From an uncultured Neisseria sp. (GTDB lineage Bacteria; Pseudomonadota; Gammaproteobacteria; Burkholderiales; Neisseriaceae), in assembly GCA_937919795.1 (NCBI GenBank), contig CALFOA010000160.1:1-6039 (forward strand): 6,039 nt of DNA, in the 5' to 3' direction. Position 1 is the stretch's first letter; the number at the start of each line of letters is the position of its first letter. Shown one piece after another: positions 1 through 5,917 of the stretch. Position numbers and translations under genes: made by a program. Below the pieces are notes generated by a model. It had not been told where the DNA came from. It made no database searches and saw only the letters and a list, made by a program, of their open reading frames with translations.

Positions 1-590
1 TGCCGCTGCTGTGGAGTATTTTCCGGCATACTTTTTAGCTTATCCTGATTCAATTGAATAGAAGCTATTTTTTGCTCTTTATAAGCAGAATGATTGTTCA
101 AAAATTGCTCAGTCGTCTGATTGCTTTTCTTTATATTGACATATGCACCAGTAGAATTCAGATTGCTGGATTGGTTGGCCAACTCCACCCCATTCGCCTC
201 AGCCAATACTCTACCAGCATCATTATGTATTTCATGTGCAGATACCGTATGATCTAAATGACGGTCTTCACGTTGCCCCATGGTTTTATTTCGATATGCA
301 TCATACAACTCACCATTTTTCTGTGCTGCTTTATCTTCCCTCCCCTTCGCAATATAGTTTTCATGGCTATGATAAGCATGAGAATCATACTGCCCTCTGC
401 TTTGATAAGCTCGCTCTGCTTTTTTCGTTGCCCAAACACCGTTACGAACATTGTGTACCGTATCAACATCCCCTCCTGCTTTATCTTCCAGCAGCAGAAA
501 GTCCAGACCAAATGTTGTAGTTAAGCTATGTACAACGGTTTTGTGTAGCTCACCACTCCAATCAAAGTCTCGGCATTGAGTATTCGACAT
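1..590 (-). CDS. Putative HNH/HNN-type nuclease-like protein, 3' end beyond window
   Basis: This frame is open from an ATG at 588-590 to the left edge, 196 codons without a stop. An AGGGG ribosome binding site sits 5 bases before the ATG. The visible protein starts MSNTQCRDFDWSGEL. A run from about residue 93 to 156 resembles the beta-beta-alpha metal fold of HNH nucleases: an acidic and aromatic lead-in (GELYDAY, 93-99), LDHTVSAHEIH (112-122) with the candidate catalytic His114, SNL with Asn143, then VNIKK with Asn152. This order, H then N then N, is the HNN variant. Residues after 156 are rich in Gln, Asn and Lys. It is the third gene of a leftward set with the glycine-zipper and TerB-like genes, 72 bp after the former. 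I recognise no named family. The reading frame is well supported; the nuclease call rests on motif spacing only. Confidence 0.72.
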   Translation of the reverse strand, partial: MSNTQCRDFDWSGELHKTVVHSLTTTFGLDFLLLEDKAGGDVDTVHNVRNGVWATKKAERAYQSRGQYDSHAYHSHENYIAKGREDKAAQKNGELYDAYRNKTMGQREDRHLDHTVSAHEIHNDAGRVLAEANGVELANQSSNLNSTGAYVNIKKSNQTTEQFLNNHSAYKEQKIASIQLNQDKLKSMPENTPQQR

Positions 591-613
591 ATTATCCCCT
601 AAATAATCTAAAG

Positions 614-653
614 AATTTGCTTTTAGCCGACCACCTCCGGCTAAAAGCAAATT
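614..653 (-). repeat. Perfect 16-bp inverted repeat (intergenic hairpin)
   Basis: The arms AATTTGCTTTTAGCCG (614-629) and CGGCTAAAAGCAAATT (638-653) are exact reverse complements, with an 8-base loop. It lies between the glycine-zipper stop and the HNH-like start. Read leftwards, the RNA would leave only a weak U-rich stretch (ATTCTTTAG) after the stem, so it is not a classical terminator. It could be a partial terminator, or a processing or stability element that sets the ratio of the two gene products. The loop read on the minus strand is GAGGTGGT, and with the adjoining G it gives GGAGGTG, a Shine-Dalgarno-like string, though no start codon follows at a useful distance. Confidence 0.8.
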
Positions 654-662
654 GACAGCTTA

Positions 663-1775
663 CTAACCCAAACCCTTGGCCTGCTCTTGCGTCTGTTCCA
701 GTGCATGATCAATCGCCTCTGCATTGATCACTTGCATACCATGGCTATCTTTCTCTATCTCGACATTGCCATCTTTATCAACCGCTACACTTTCTACCTC
801 AATCGTTCCATCCGCCTTAATTACCGGCGGATTATTCAAGTGCATCTTTGGCTTAAACAAAGGGGTCATAATCAAATCTGTTAAAATCGCTGCAACCGCA
901 TAACCATTGCTGATAATTCTAATTACAGCCTCCTCCACTTGATCTACATCACCACCATTACGGATAAACGCATCCATAGCTTTCAAGTCTTGAAAATAAC
1001 TACCAAAGAATTGATAAATTCGCGCTGTTTCCGCATGAACCTTAGCAGCATAATCTCCCAAATTACTTAAATACTTACCTGCTAACTCCATTTTAACCAC
1101 AGCATCATTTGCCTCTTGACGCATTTTCTCTGCATCCACTAAAGCTTCTGCTGCATGAGACGCATAAGCCCAACCAGCAACAGCTAATATAGGAGCGACT
1201 ACTACGCCTCCTAAAACTGCCGTACCACCAGCTATACCCAAACCACCTGTCGCCAACGAACCGCCACCAATCGCAGCTAAAGTGGCGTTAGATGCAGCAA
1301 CACCAGATAAAGCAGCAATCGGGGTACCCGTGGAAGCAGCAGCCAGCGCCATCACTCCACCATAGACCGCATAAGCAGCTGCACCACCTACAACACCAGC
1401 TTTCGCCAAATTGGCTATATAAGTCGTAGCGGACATAGCCATCGATTCAATTTTTTCCAGCTTATAGGCCGGTATGGATACTTTTAAGTCCTTATCACCG
1501 CTTTGATTTATTTTTTTCAGCAGCTCCTCTGCAATTTTGCGAAATTCTGCAAAATCCTGGCCAATTTTTAACTGTAAGGCGCCCAGATTTTCCAATTGAA
1601 TATTGGTTCGTTCATTCACACTATCAAAGATTTTTTTATTTTGTTCATAGTGTTTTTTTGATGTCTGAACGATTTCATCAGCTTTACTTTTATCCTGATA
1701 ACCGTCATAACCTTTTTTTGCACCATAACTCGCTGCAGCAATTGCCGCACCAGCTAAAATAAAAGGTAAAGGCAT
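663..1775 (-). CDS. Coiled-coil and glycine-zipper membrane-associated protein
   Basis: A 370-residue protein of unknown function. The start ATG is preceded by AAGGAG at good spacing. Layout: a short hydrophobic, Ala/Gly-rich N-terminus (about 4-17); a charged helical, probably coiled-coil region (about 30-92); a long Gly/Ala-rich hydrophobic region (about 127-203) with many GxxxG-like spacings such as GGVMALAAASTG and GGTAVLGGVV; a second helical segment (205-262); and a C-terminal part with two similar short strands (IKADGTIEVES and VDKDGNVEIEK, about 319-341). Glycine-zipper segments often insert into or assemble in membranes, so a membrane-perturbing role is possible but inferred. I have a general memory of similar proteins in bacterial accessory regions but can give no name. 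It lies 30 bp after the TerB-like gene, so the two are probably co-transcribed. It ends with TAG followed at once by TAA. Confidence 0.88.
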   Translation of the reverse strand: MPLPFILAGAAIAAASYGAKKGYDGYQDKSKADEIVQTSKKHYEQNKKIFDSVNERTNIQLENLGALQLKIGQDFAEFRKIAEELLKKINQSGDKDLKVSIPAYKLEKIESMAMSATTYIANLAKAGVVGGAAAYAVYGGVMALAAASTGTPIAALSGVAASNATLAAIGGGSLATGGLGIAGGTAVLGGVVVAPILAVAGWAYASHAAEALVDAEKMRQEANDAVVKMELAGKYLSNLGDYAAKVHAETARIYQFFGSYFQDLKAMDAFIRNGGDVDQVEEAVIRIISNGYAVAAILTDLIMTPLFKPKMHLNNPPVIKADGTIEVESVAVDKDGNVEIEKDSHGMQVINAEAIDHALEQTQEQAKGLG

Positions 1776-1805
1776 GATTTATCTCCTTAAAATAATTTTC
1801 CAAAA

Positions 1806-2192
1806 TTAACCAAGAATAGTTTCAATCTCTTGAGACAATGCTATTTGCTTCTCTACCCATGCCTCCAAAGCAATCAGTTTCTCTGGGCTAATCTGTAGAA
1901 TATTCGCATACTGACCAATCAAATCTTTTTCATGAACGTGATATTCATTATTAACATGAGCAATACCCAGCAACTCAAGCAATAATGAACAGCGGCTACG
2001 CTCTGTATCAAACAAAATCGGCAACTCATCCAATGGCACCACCATCTCTTTAACACCAGCCTCAGCTTGTTTTGCGAGAATTTCCATCATCCCCAATTGC
2101 AATTCATCCATATTACCATCGGCATGAGCAACAGCTTTTGCCATATACAATAAAGCGGCCTGTTGTTTTGCATTTAAGTTTTGTACAAACAT
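1806..2192 (-). CDS. TerB-like protein (tellurite-resistance TerB fold)
   Basis: A 128-residue, mostly helical acidic protein. The start is supported by AGGAG seven bases before the ATG. TerB-like domains carry two acidic helix-loop units; both are visible. The first is MAKAVAHADGNMDELQLG (about 17-34), with the typical A-x-ADG followed by an acidic residue. The second, less exact, is IAHVNNEYHVHEKDLI (77-92), with a helix after it (93-114). The usual second ADG is replaced by VNN, so metal binding by the second unit may differ. TerB-family domains bind divalent metal in characterised members and often appear next to membrane-linked stress or anti-phage modules. This is the first gene of the leftward set and probably shares a transcript with the glycine-zipper gene. 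I see no convincing promoter in the 158 bp upstream. Whether it acts in tellurite resistance at all is doubtful, since no other ter genes are present. Confidence 0.75.
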   Translation of the reverse strand: MFVQNLNAKQQAALLYMAKAVAHADGNMDELQLGMMEILAKQAEAGVKEMVVPLDELPILFDTERSRCSLLLELLGIAHVNNEYHVHEKDLIGQYANILQISPEKLIALEAWVEKQIALSQEIETILG

Positions 2193-2350
2193 GATTCACT
2201 CCTAATTGATAAATAAAAAAGTCATAACACCCCAAAATATAGAGGTATCGTCTCTACTGCTACGTCCATACTGCTATGAAATCGATTACTGATGTTTCTC
2301 CCTTCCCAACACTCTTCCCGATAGGCTTGATTATTTTTTTCTAATAATAT

Positions 2351-2548
2351 TCAAATTTTTAAGTCGAACTTCGGATTATAATCGTCACCATTTTCTATTT
2401 CGTCGGCTTCCAGCCATTGAGTAAGAGTGGTACGGAGTAAGTGCCATGTATTTTTCTCCGTTGTTATAAATTCAAATAATCTTTCAGACGGCCAATGATT
2501 TTGTCCTGCAAATAACCGGGGCTGATGATGTGTAGATGTGGAATCCAA
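2351..2548 (-). other. Possible small-gene remnant after the WYL gene
   Basis: A 65-codon frame begins at an ATG inside the end of the WYL gene and runs past its stop. The first 28 or so codons overlap the WYL gene in another frame and are probably not real. The last 37 codons, outside it, encode a protein-like acidic end (LTQWLEADEIENGDDYNPKF). In another frame there is an ATG at about 2441-2443, 8 bases after GGAG, but it closes after 20 codons. This pattern could be a frameshifted small gene or chance. Bases 2193-2350 hold only the leader of the TerB-like gene and a T-rich run near 2333-2341. Confidence 0.2.
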
Positions 2549-3354
2549 TATTGCACTATCGGCAGCACTTCCATTTCGTTAACTTCACGGCAGGCCAGCA
2601 GCAGGCCGCCGTTATCGAGTTGGCAGATTTGTGTTTGATTGGGCAATAATTTACGGCGTTGGAAATACGGTGCGACGGCAGGGCTGACCTGAATCACGAT
2701 TTCCTTTAATTGGTTACCGTGGGAAATACTGTCGGTGTTTTTCACCGCATCGCTAAAAGCGGAATCAGGCTGAAAGGTTTCCGGCAGTAAGTTTAATTGG
2801 TCGATTTGGGTGAAGCAGAAGGTTTTCTGCCGCCCTTGCATCAGGCCAATCAGATACCAGATACCGTTTTTGTTGATTAATTGATAAGGCTCAATCCGAT
2901 AGTGTTTCTGCTCGCCACCGGCTTTGGTGTAGCGGAAAGCCACCGGATGGTGCTCGGCAATTGCATGGCGGAGGCTGTCGAAGGCGGGCTTTTTGTCGCT
3001 GATGTCTTCGTATTGAAAACCTTTAACGGTGATGCTTTCCTGCAGATGGCGCAGATAGAAATCGCGTTCCTTTTCGGGAAACAGATTCTGGATGCTGACA
3101 AAACGGCAAAAGCGCTCAATTTCATTTTTACTCAAATGACCGTATTGGCTTTGATCGAGCCGGTAGAAGCGTTTGCCGGTGGGGGTCAGCAAGGGAGAGA
3201 GGCGGTTGATATCGCGCTGGGCGCTACGTACAGTAATGCCGTAGTGTTCGGCCAATTCTTGCACGTCTAGGCATTCGCCGTTATTGAGTCGAGTAAGCAT
3301 ATCAGCCAGGCGTATGCCTAAGGCTTCTTTGCTGTTTTTGCGTTCCGCAGTCAT
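2464..3354 (-). CDS. WYL-domain transcriptional regulator
   Basis: A DNA-binding regulator of 296 residues from the ATG at 3352-3354. The N-terminal helix-turn-helix spans about 29-52 (LDVQELAEHYGITVRSAQRD) and resembles the DeoR/HTH_11 winged-helix type. The WYL domain spans about 137-190, with the name motif at W166-Y167-L168 inside GIWYLIGLMQGR, and a WCX-like C-terminal extension follows to the end. WYL domains bind ligands, often nucleic acid or nucleotides, and regulate many accessory and defence loci. The frame can be extended 20 codons to a TTG at 3412-3414, but that stretch (LYTIAFIGNKHIRF) does not look like protein and overlaps a promoter-like sequence, so I prefer the ATG. Neither start has a strong ribosome binding site. 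Its target is unknown; the adjacent leftward module is a natural candidate. Confidence 0.9.
   Translation of the reverse strand: MTAERKNSKEALGIRLADMLTRLNNGECLDVQELAEHYGITVRSAQRDINRLSPLLTPTGKRFYRLDQSQYGHLSKNEIERFCRFVSIQNLFPEKERDFYLRHLQESITVKGFQYEDISDKKPAFDSLRHAIAEHHPVAFRYTKAGGEQKHYRIEPYQLINKNGIWYLIGLMQGRQKTFCFTQIDQLNLLPETFQPDSAFSDAVKNTDSISHGNQLKEIVIQVSPAVAPYFQRRKLLPNQTQICQLDNGGLLLACREVNEMEVLPIVQYWIPHLHIISPGYLQDKIIGRLKDYLNL
2483..2494 (-). repeat. DUS with classical Neisseria core (AG-DUS-like)
   Basis: Read on the minus strand the site is TGGCCGTCTGAA. It contains the 10-base core GCCGTCTGAA exactly and matches the AG-DUS 12-mer at 11 of 12 positions. It lies inside the 3' end of the WYL gene, encoding part of GRLKD. 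The two other sites in this window use a different dialect. Confidence 0.75.
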
Positions 3355-3391
3355 GTGGGAAAACCGTATGTGTTTGTTGCCAATAAAGGCT

Positions 3392-3424
3392 ATTGTATAA
3401 AGCTGTTGCGACAAGTACTGTCAT
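3392..3424 (-). promoter_or_regulatory. Candidate promoter of the WYL gene
   Basis: On the minus strand, ATGACA (3419-3424, 5 of 6 to the -35 consensus) precedes TATACA or TACAAT (3392-3399) with a spacer of 19-21 bases, or TTTATA with 17. None is ideal. The position would give a leader of roughly 30-40 bases before the ATG at 3354 and would rule out the TTG start. The string TTGTCGCAA between the boxes is a short near-palindrome and might be an operator. Confidence 0.3.
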
Positions 3425-3721
3425 TCGCAATCAACTTATCGATTATTTTTTTAATTTATTGTTTTATAAACCATTATTCAAAAACCTTTCTTATCTGAAA
3501 AGTCTTTAAAATTGGGCTTAATTATCTTATTCATTATAATTTTTGTAAACTATAATCTATTTAAATCTATCCTCCCTTTTCTTCTAGCCACAAGTAAACC
3601 ATGCCTGGATGGGCTACCTTAAGATTAAGTCTGTTGCATTTTGCATACAACAAGTCACCTCTTACCAATCGTTGCTTCATTTATATTATTTCGCTTACTT
3701 GCTTCTTTCCAGTCATTCTTT
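3425..3721. other. AT-rich intergenic region, no gene seen
   Basis: I find no credible coding frame on either strand. The left half is very AT-rich; the right half is more mixed. A small imperfect hairpin (TGTTG at 3632-3636 with CAACA at 3648-3652) is visible but lacks a T tract, so it is not a clear terminator for the dtd operon. A short frame on the plus strand starting near 3609 runs into dtd antisense and looks spurious. Confidence 0.6.
3512..3540 (+). promoter_or_regulatory. Weak orphan promoter-like sequence
   Basis: TTGGGC (3512-3517, 3 of 6) and a perfect TATAAT (3535-3540) are separated by 17 bases on the plus strand. A second TATAAT lies at 3551-3556. No gene follows in this direction; a transcript would run antisense into dtd. 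Such strings arise easily by chance in AT-rich DNA. Confidence 0.15.
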
Positions 3722-3733
3722 TTCAGACAGGCA
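3722..3733 (-). repeat. DNA uptake sequence, TG-wadDUS type
   Basis: Exact TGCCTGTCTGAA on the minus strand, one base after the dtd stop codon. It is a single copy rather than the inverted pair that forms a terminator in many Neisseria genes. A second identical copy lies in moeB. Confidence 0.85.
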
Positions 3734-3734
3734 T

Positions 3735-4196
3735 TTAAAACTGCTTTTGCGAATCCAGCAGCAACGTAACCGGCCCGTCGTTACACAAATCCACTTGCAT
3801 GTGGCTTTGAAAACGGCCGGTTTCCACTGTTAAACCATGCCCGCGCAATAAAGCGGCCACTTCTTCATACCACGCATTGGCCGCCTCCGGCGCGGCAGCG
3901 GCAGAAAAAGAAGGCCGCCGTCCGTTGCGCGCATCGGCGTACAAGGTGAACTGAGACACCAGCAGCACACTGCCGCCAATGTCTTGCACCGAGCGATTTA
4001 AACGACCGTTTTCGTCTTCAAAAATCCGCAAATAAGCAATTTTGTCGGCAATATAGCGCGCATCCTGCGCCCCGTCGTCATGCCCTACGCCCAGTAATAC
4101 CATCAAGCCCGCGCCGATTTTGCCGCAGGTTTCGCGGCTTTCGCTATCTAATACATCCACTTGCGCCCGCGTGACCTTCTGTATCACCGCTCTCAT
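3735..4196 (-). CDS. dtd: D-aminoacyl-tRNA deacylase
   Basis: Cytosolic proofreading enzyme that hydrolyses D-amino acids (and glycine on tRNA-Ala) from mischarged tRNA. The 153-residue protein is slightly longer than the 145 of E. coli. It begins [13 protein letters not shown], the family's usual N-terminus. Both signature motifs are intact: SQFTLYAD (81-88) and NDGPVT (139-144), whose Gly141-Pro142 is the cross-subunit Gly-cisPro pair that screens chirality. It is the last gene of the operon: its ATG overlaps the moeB stop as ATGA, and AAGGTG inside moeB is its ribosome binding site, so translation is probably coupled. A DUS follows the stop. Its link with molybdopterin genes appears to be positional only. 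Confidence 0.97.
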   Translation of the reverse strand: MRAVIQKVTRAQVDVLDSESRETCGKIGAGLMVLLGVGHDDGAQDARYIADKIAYLRIFEDENGRLNRSVQDIGGSVLLVSQFTLYADARNGRRPSFSAAAAPEAANAWYEEVAALLRGHGLTVETGRFQSHMQVDLCNDGPVTLLLDSQKQF

Positions 4197-4960
4197 GCCG
4201 TATCACCTTGTTGATGGTTGCCGCTGCACACCAGGCAGGCCGGATTTTTCGTCAACGCAAACTGTTGCCAGTTGCCCCGCAGCGCATCATAAACCGACAA
4301 CTGCTGATAAGAAACCTTGCCGATGCCCATCAGCGTATTCAACGCCAACACCGCCTGCGAAGCGCCGATCACGCCCACCAACGGGCTGAACACGCCAAAC
4401 AATGCACATGCGCCGTCATCGGCCTCTTCGCCGTCAAACAAACAGGCATAACACGGCGCATCAGGCAAGTCCGGTCGAAACAGTGCCAACTGGCCAGCAA
4501 AGCGCACCGCCGCACCGGATACCAACGGCGTACCCGTTGCTACACTGGCACGATTCACCGCCAGCCGTGTGGCAAAATTATCGCTGCAATCCAGCAAAAT
4601 ATCGGCTTCCGCCGCCAGCTTAATTAAGCGCTTTTCAGACAGGCATTCATTAATAGCTACCACTTCGCAGCGGCTGTTGATCGCACGTAAACGTTCGGTC
4701 GCCGCTTCCACTTTCGGCCTCTCCAAATCGTGCTCAGAAAAAATCACTTGGCGCTGTAAATTGGTATCCGACACCGTATCGTGATCGGCAATCAGCAAAC
4801 GCCCCACTCCGGCCGCCGCCAGATACGGCAAAGCGGCAGAACCCAGCCCGCCGCAACCGATTACCAGCACCGTAGCCGCCAACAGCTTTTCCTGCCCTTC
4901 AATACCGATTTCGTCCAAGAGCAGGTGGCGGCTATAGCGCAATAAGTCCCTATCATCCAT
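4193..4960 (-). CDS. moeB: Molybdopterin-synthase adenylyltransferase MoeB (HesA/MoeB/ThiF family)
   Basis: E1-like enzyme that adenylates the C-terminal glycine of MoaD so that it can be loaded with sulfur for molybdopterin synthesis. The 255 residues match the family length (249 in E. coli). Visible: the N-terminal arginine region RYSRHLLL (8-15); the nucleotide-binding loop GCGGLG (35-40); [13 protein letters not shown] (59-71), with Thr in place of the more usual Ser before NLQRQ; DCSDN (124-128); [10 protein letters not shown] (148-157); and two zinc-binding CxxC pairs at Cys170/173 and Cys242/245. The family also includes ThiF (thiamine) and relatives; the moaC-like neighbour favours MoeB. 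It starts 6 bp after the moaC stop with no clear ribosome binding site, suggesting coupled translation, and overlaps dtd by 4 bp. Confidence 0.88.
   Translation of the reverse strand: MDDRDLLRYSRHLLLDEIGIEGQEKLLAATVLVIGCGGLGSAALPYLAAAGVGRLLIADHDTVSDTNLQRQVIFSEHDLERPKVEAATERLRAINSRCEVVAINECLSEKRLIKLAAEADILLDCSDNFATRLAVNRASVATGTPLVSGAAVRFAGQLALFRPDLPDAPCYACLFDGEEADDGACALFGVFSPLVGVIGASQAVLALNTLMGIGKVSYQQLSVYDALRGNWQQFALTKNPACLVCSGNHQQGDTA
4634..4645 (-). repeat. DNA uptake sequence, TG-wadDUS type, within moeB
   Basis: Exact TGCCTGTCTGAA on the minus strand, inside moeB and encoding part of NECLSEKR (104-111). This weakly conserved stretch between core motifs is where an uptake sequence is most easily tolerated. 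Confidence 0.85.
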
Positions 4961-4966
4961 ACTTAA

Positions 4967-5464
4967 TTAAAAACTCAGATTTTCGAGGTTGTTGTCGACA
5001 GCAAAATCATTCGACTCCGTGCGACTGGCGGTCGGCACCATCTGCACTTGGGTGACAGTCATTTTCTTATCCACCGCCTTAAGCATGTCGTAAATGGTCA
5101 GCAAAGCCACGCTCACACCGGTTAGCGCTTCCATTTCCGCCAGCGCCACAGTGCTGCTGGTCGCCACCGTCGCTTTCAGGCGACTAACGTCCAAATCTAC
5201 TTCAAAATCCACCCGAACATGAGTCAACCCATTGGAATGGCACAGCGGAATCAGTAGCGAAGCCTGCTTGGCCGCCTGTACACCTGCCACGCGCGCAATG
5301 CTCAGAATATCGCCTTTCTGAATATTGTCGACCAGCAGCTTAATCGTACTCGCTCCCATATAAATATAACCACTAGCCACCGCAACATGCTCCGGCGGCT
5401 TGACGCCCAGCCCAATAGTCTTTTGCGGCGGCTGCTCGGCAGTCTGGTTGATTTCTTCAAACAT
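4967..5464 (-). CDS. moaC: Divergent MoaC-family protein (cyclic pyranopterin monophosphate synthase-like)
   Basis: MoaC works with MoaA to convert GTP to cyclic pyranopterin monophosphate, the first step of molybdenum cofactor synthesis. This 165-residue protein matches the family over KGDILSIARVAGVQAAK (50-66), LIPLCH (71-76) and MEALTGVSVALLTIYDMLKA (111-130). Residues equivalent to E. coli Lys51, His77, Glu112, Glu114, Asp128 and Lys131 are present (Lys50, His76, Glu110, Glu112, Asp126, Lys129). However, the usual N-terminal MVDVS motif is replaced by QKTIG, losing Asp17; KSGGKSG is replaced by TASRTES, losing Lys147; TGKTGVE is replaced by TVALAE; and LCHP is LCHS. It may be inactive, altered or regulatory. 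The ATG follows AAGGA at good spacing and no upstream frame supplies the missing motif. The C-terminal tail (about 150-165) is acidic. It heads the gene pair with moeB. Confidence 0.82.
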   Translation of the reverse strand: MFEEINQTAEQPPQKTIGLGVKPPEHVAVASGYIYMGASTIKLLVDNIQKGDILSIARVAGVQAAKQASLLIPLCHSNGLTHVRVDFEVDLDVSRLKATVATSSTVALAEMEALTGVSVALLTIYDMLKAVDKKMTVTQVQMVPTASRTESNDFAVDNNLENLSF

Positions 5465-5473
5465 AAAATTTCC

Positions 5474-5545
5474 TTAATAAAAATTTATTTTAATTCCTGT
5501 TTCCCATCTCAAGACCATTAAAACATCTTGCGGGTTCATTATCAT
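5474..5545 (-). CDS. Putative 23-residue leader peptide upstream of moaC
   Basis: A small frame, MIMNPQDVLMVLRWETGIKI plus three more residues, begins with ATG seven bases after GAGG and ends with TAA. The stop shares bases with the moaC ribosome binding site (TAAGGA), so a ribosome ending here would reach moaC directly. The arrangement fits a leader peptide or translational coupling. The N-terminus NPQDVLMVL also resembles the first residues of some small helix-turn-helix proteins as I remember them, so a truncated remnant is possible. A second in-frame ATG lies two codons later. No homology can be tested here. Confidence 0.4.
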   Translation of the reverse strand: MIMNPQDVLMVLRWETGIKINFY

Positions 5546-5574
5546 ATTATTCCTCATTGCACGCCCTTGCCGAA

Positions 5575-5604
5575 GGTATACTTTTTTAATCAACCTTCTG
5601 GTAA
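5575..5604 (-). promoter_or_regulatory. Candidate promoter of the leader-moaC-moeB-dtd operon
   Basis: On the minus strand, TTACCA (5599-5604) and TATACC (5575-5580) match sigma-70 boxes at 4 of 6 each, with an 18-base spacer. Transcription would start near 5568, giving about 20 bases before the leader ORF. Weak by sequence, but the position is sensible. Confidence 0.25.
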
Positions 5605-5800
5605 GCGGAAACGGGCAGCTGTTTAACTATTTTAAAATATTTTTAAACTTTAGCCCATTCAATTCCAATCAAATCAAGCAAACAAACTTTTTCATGCTCA
5701 CTCTTCCCTTTACCCGCCAAGAGCGTTGTACATAAAGCCGCCCTAAAACTCCGTTTAGACCATCGAGCTACCGCTAAGAGTCTGGCAAGTGACCCAAGCA

Positions 5801-5812
5801 ACCCAATTGGGT
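5801..5812. repeat. Perfect 12-bp palindrome, possible operator
   Basis: ACCCAATTGGGT is its own reverse complement. It sits about 150 bp before the rightward gene. It could bind a dimeric regulator. No family is recognisable from the sequence alone. Confidence 0.4.
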
Positions 5813-5876
5813 AACATTTTAACCAATCATTACATAATCAATTAAATCTTGCTGAATGTGCCTTGATTGGTCAACC

Positions 5877-5887
5877 AAAAAAAAAAA
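5877..5887 (+). repeat. A11 homopolymer tract
   Basis: Eleven consecutive A residues lie 71 bp upstream of the ATG at 5959, just before a promoter-like region. In Neisseria such tracts can vary in length and alter promoter strength; an A tract can also serve as an UP-like or bent element. Confidence 0.6.
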
Positions 5888-5917
5888 TCAAGCATAAGCA
5901 GCTGAATAAACAAATTT

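Noticed and set aside
108..119. DUS-like CAGTCGTCTGAT
   Set aside because: It resembles the mucDUS dialect but differs at three of twelve positions, so chance is likely.
254..511. 85-codon frame on the minus strand
   Set aside because: It lies wholly inside the longer, better-supported frame 1-590 on the same strand in another phase, and its protein is rich in Met and Cys in an unlikely pattern.
236..520. Two plus-strand frames of 88-94 codons
   Set aside because: Antisense to the HNH-like gene, with no ribosome binding site and low-quality protein sequence.
1654..1665. DUS-like string ending GTCTGAA
   Set aside because: Only about nine of twelve positions match TG-wadDUS; not counted as a functional site.
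2432..2461. ACGGAG/CTCCGT inverted pair after the WYL gene as a terminator
   Set aside because: Only six pairs with an 18-base loop and no T tract on the transcribed side.
2881..3270. 129-codon frame on the plus strand
   Set aside because: Antisense to the WYL gene; it is a shadow of that gene's codon bias.
4208..4627. 139-codon frame on the plus strand
   Set aside because: Antisense to moeB and rich in Gln, Arg and His, typical of a shadow frame in GC-rich coding DNA.
5680..5720. Minus-strand ATG near 5695 with an AAGAG-like site, starting MKKFVCLI
   Set aside because: It stops after eight codons and no longer frame continues it, so it is not supported as a gene.
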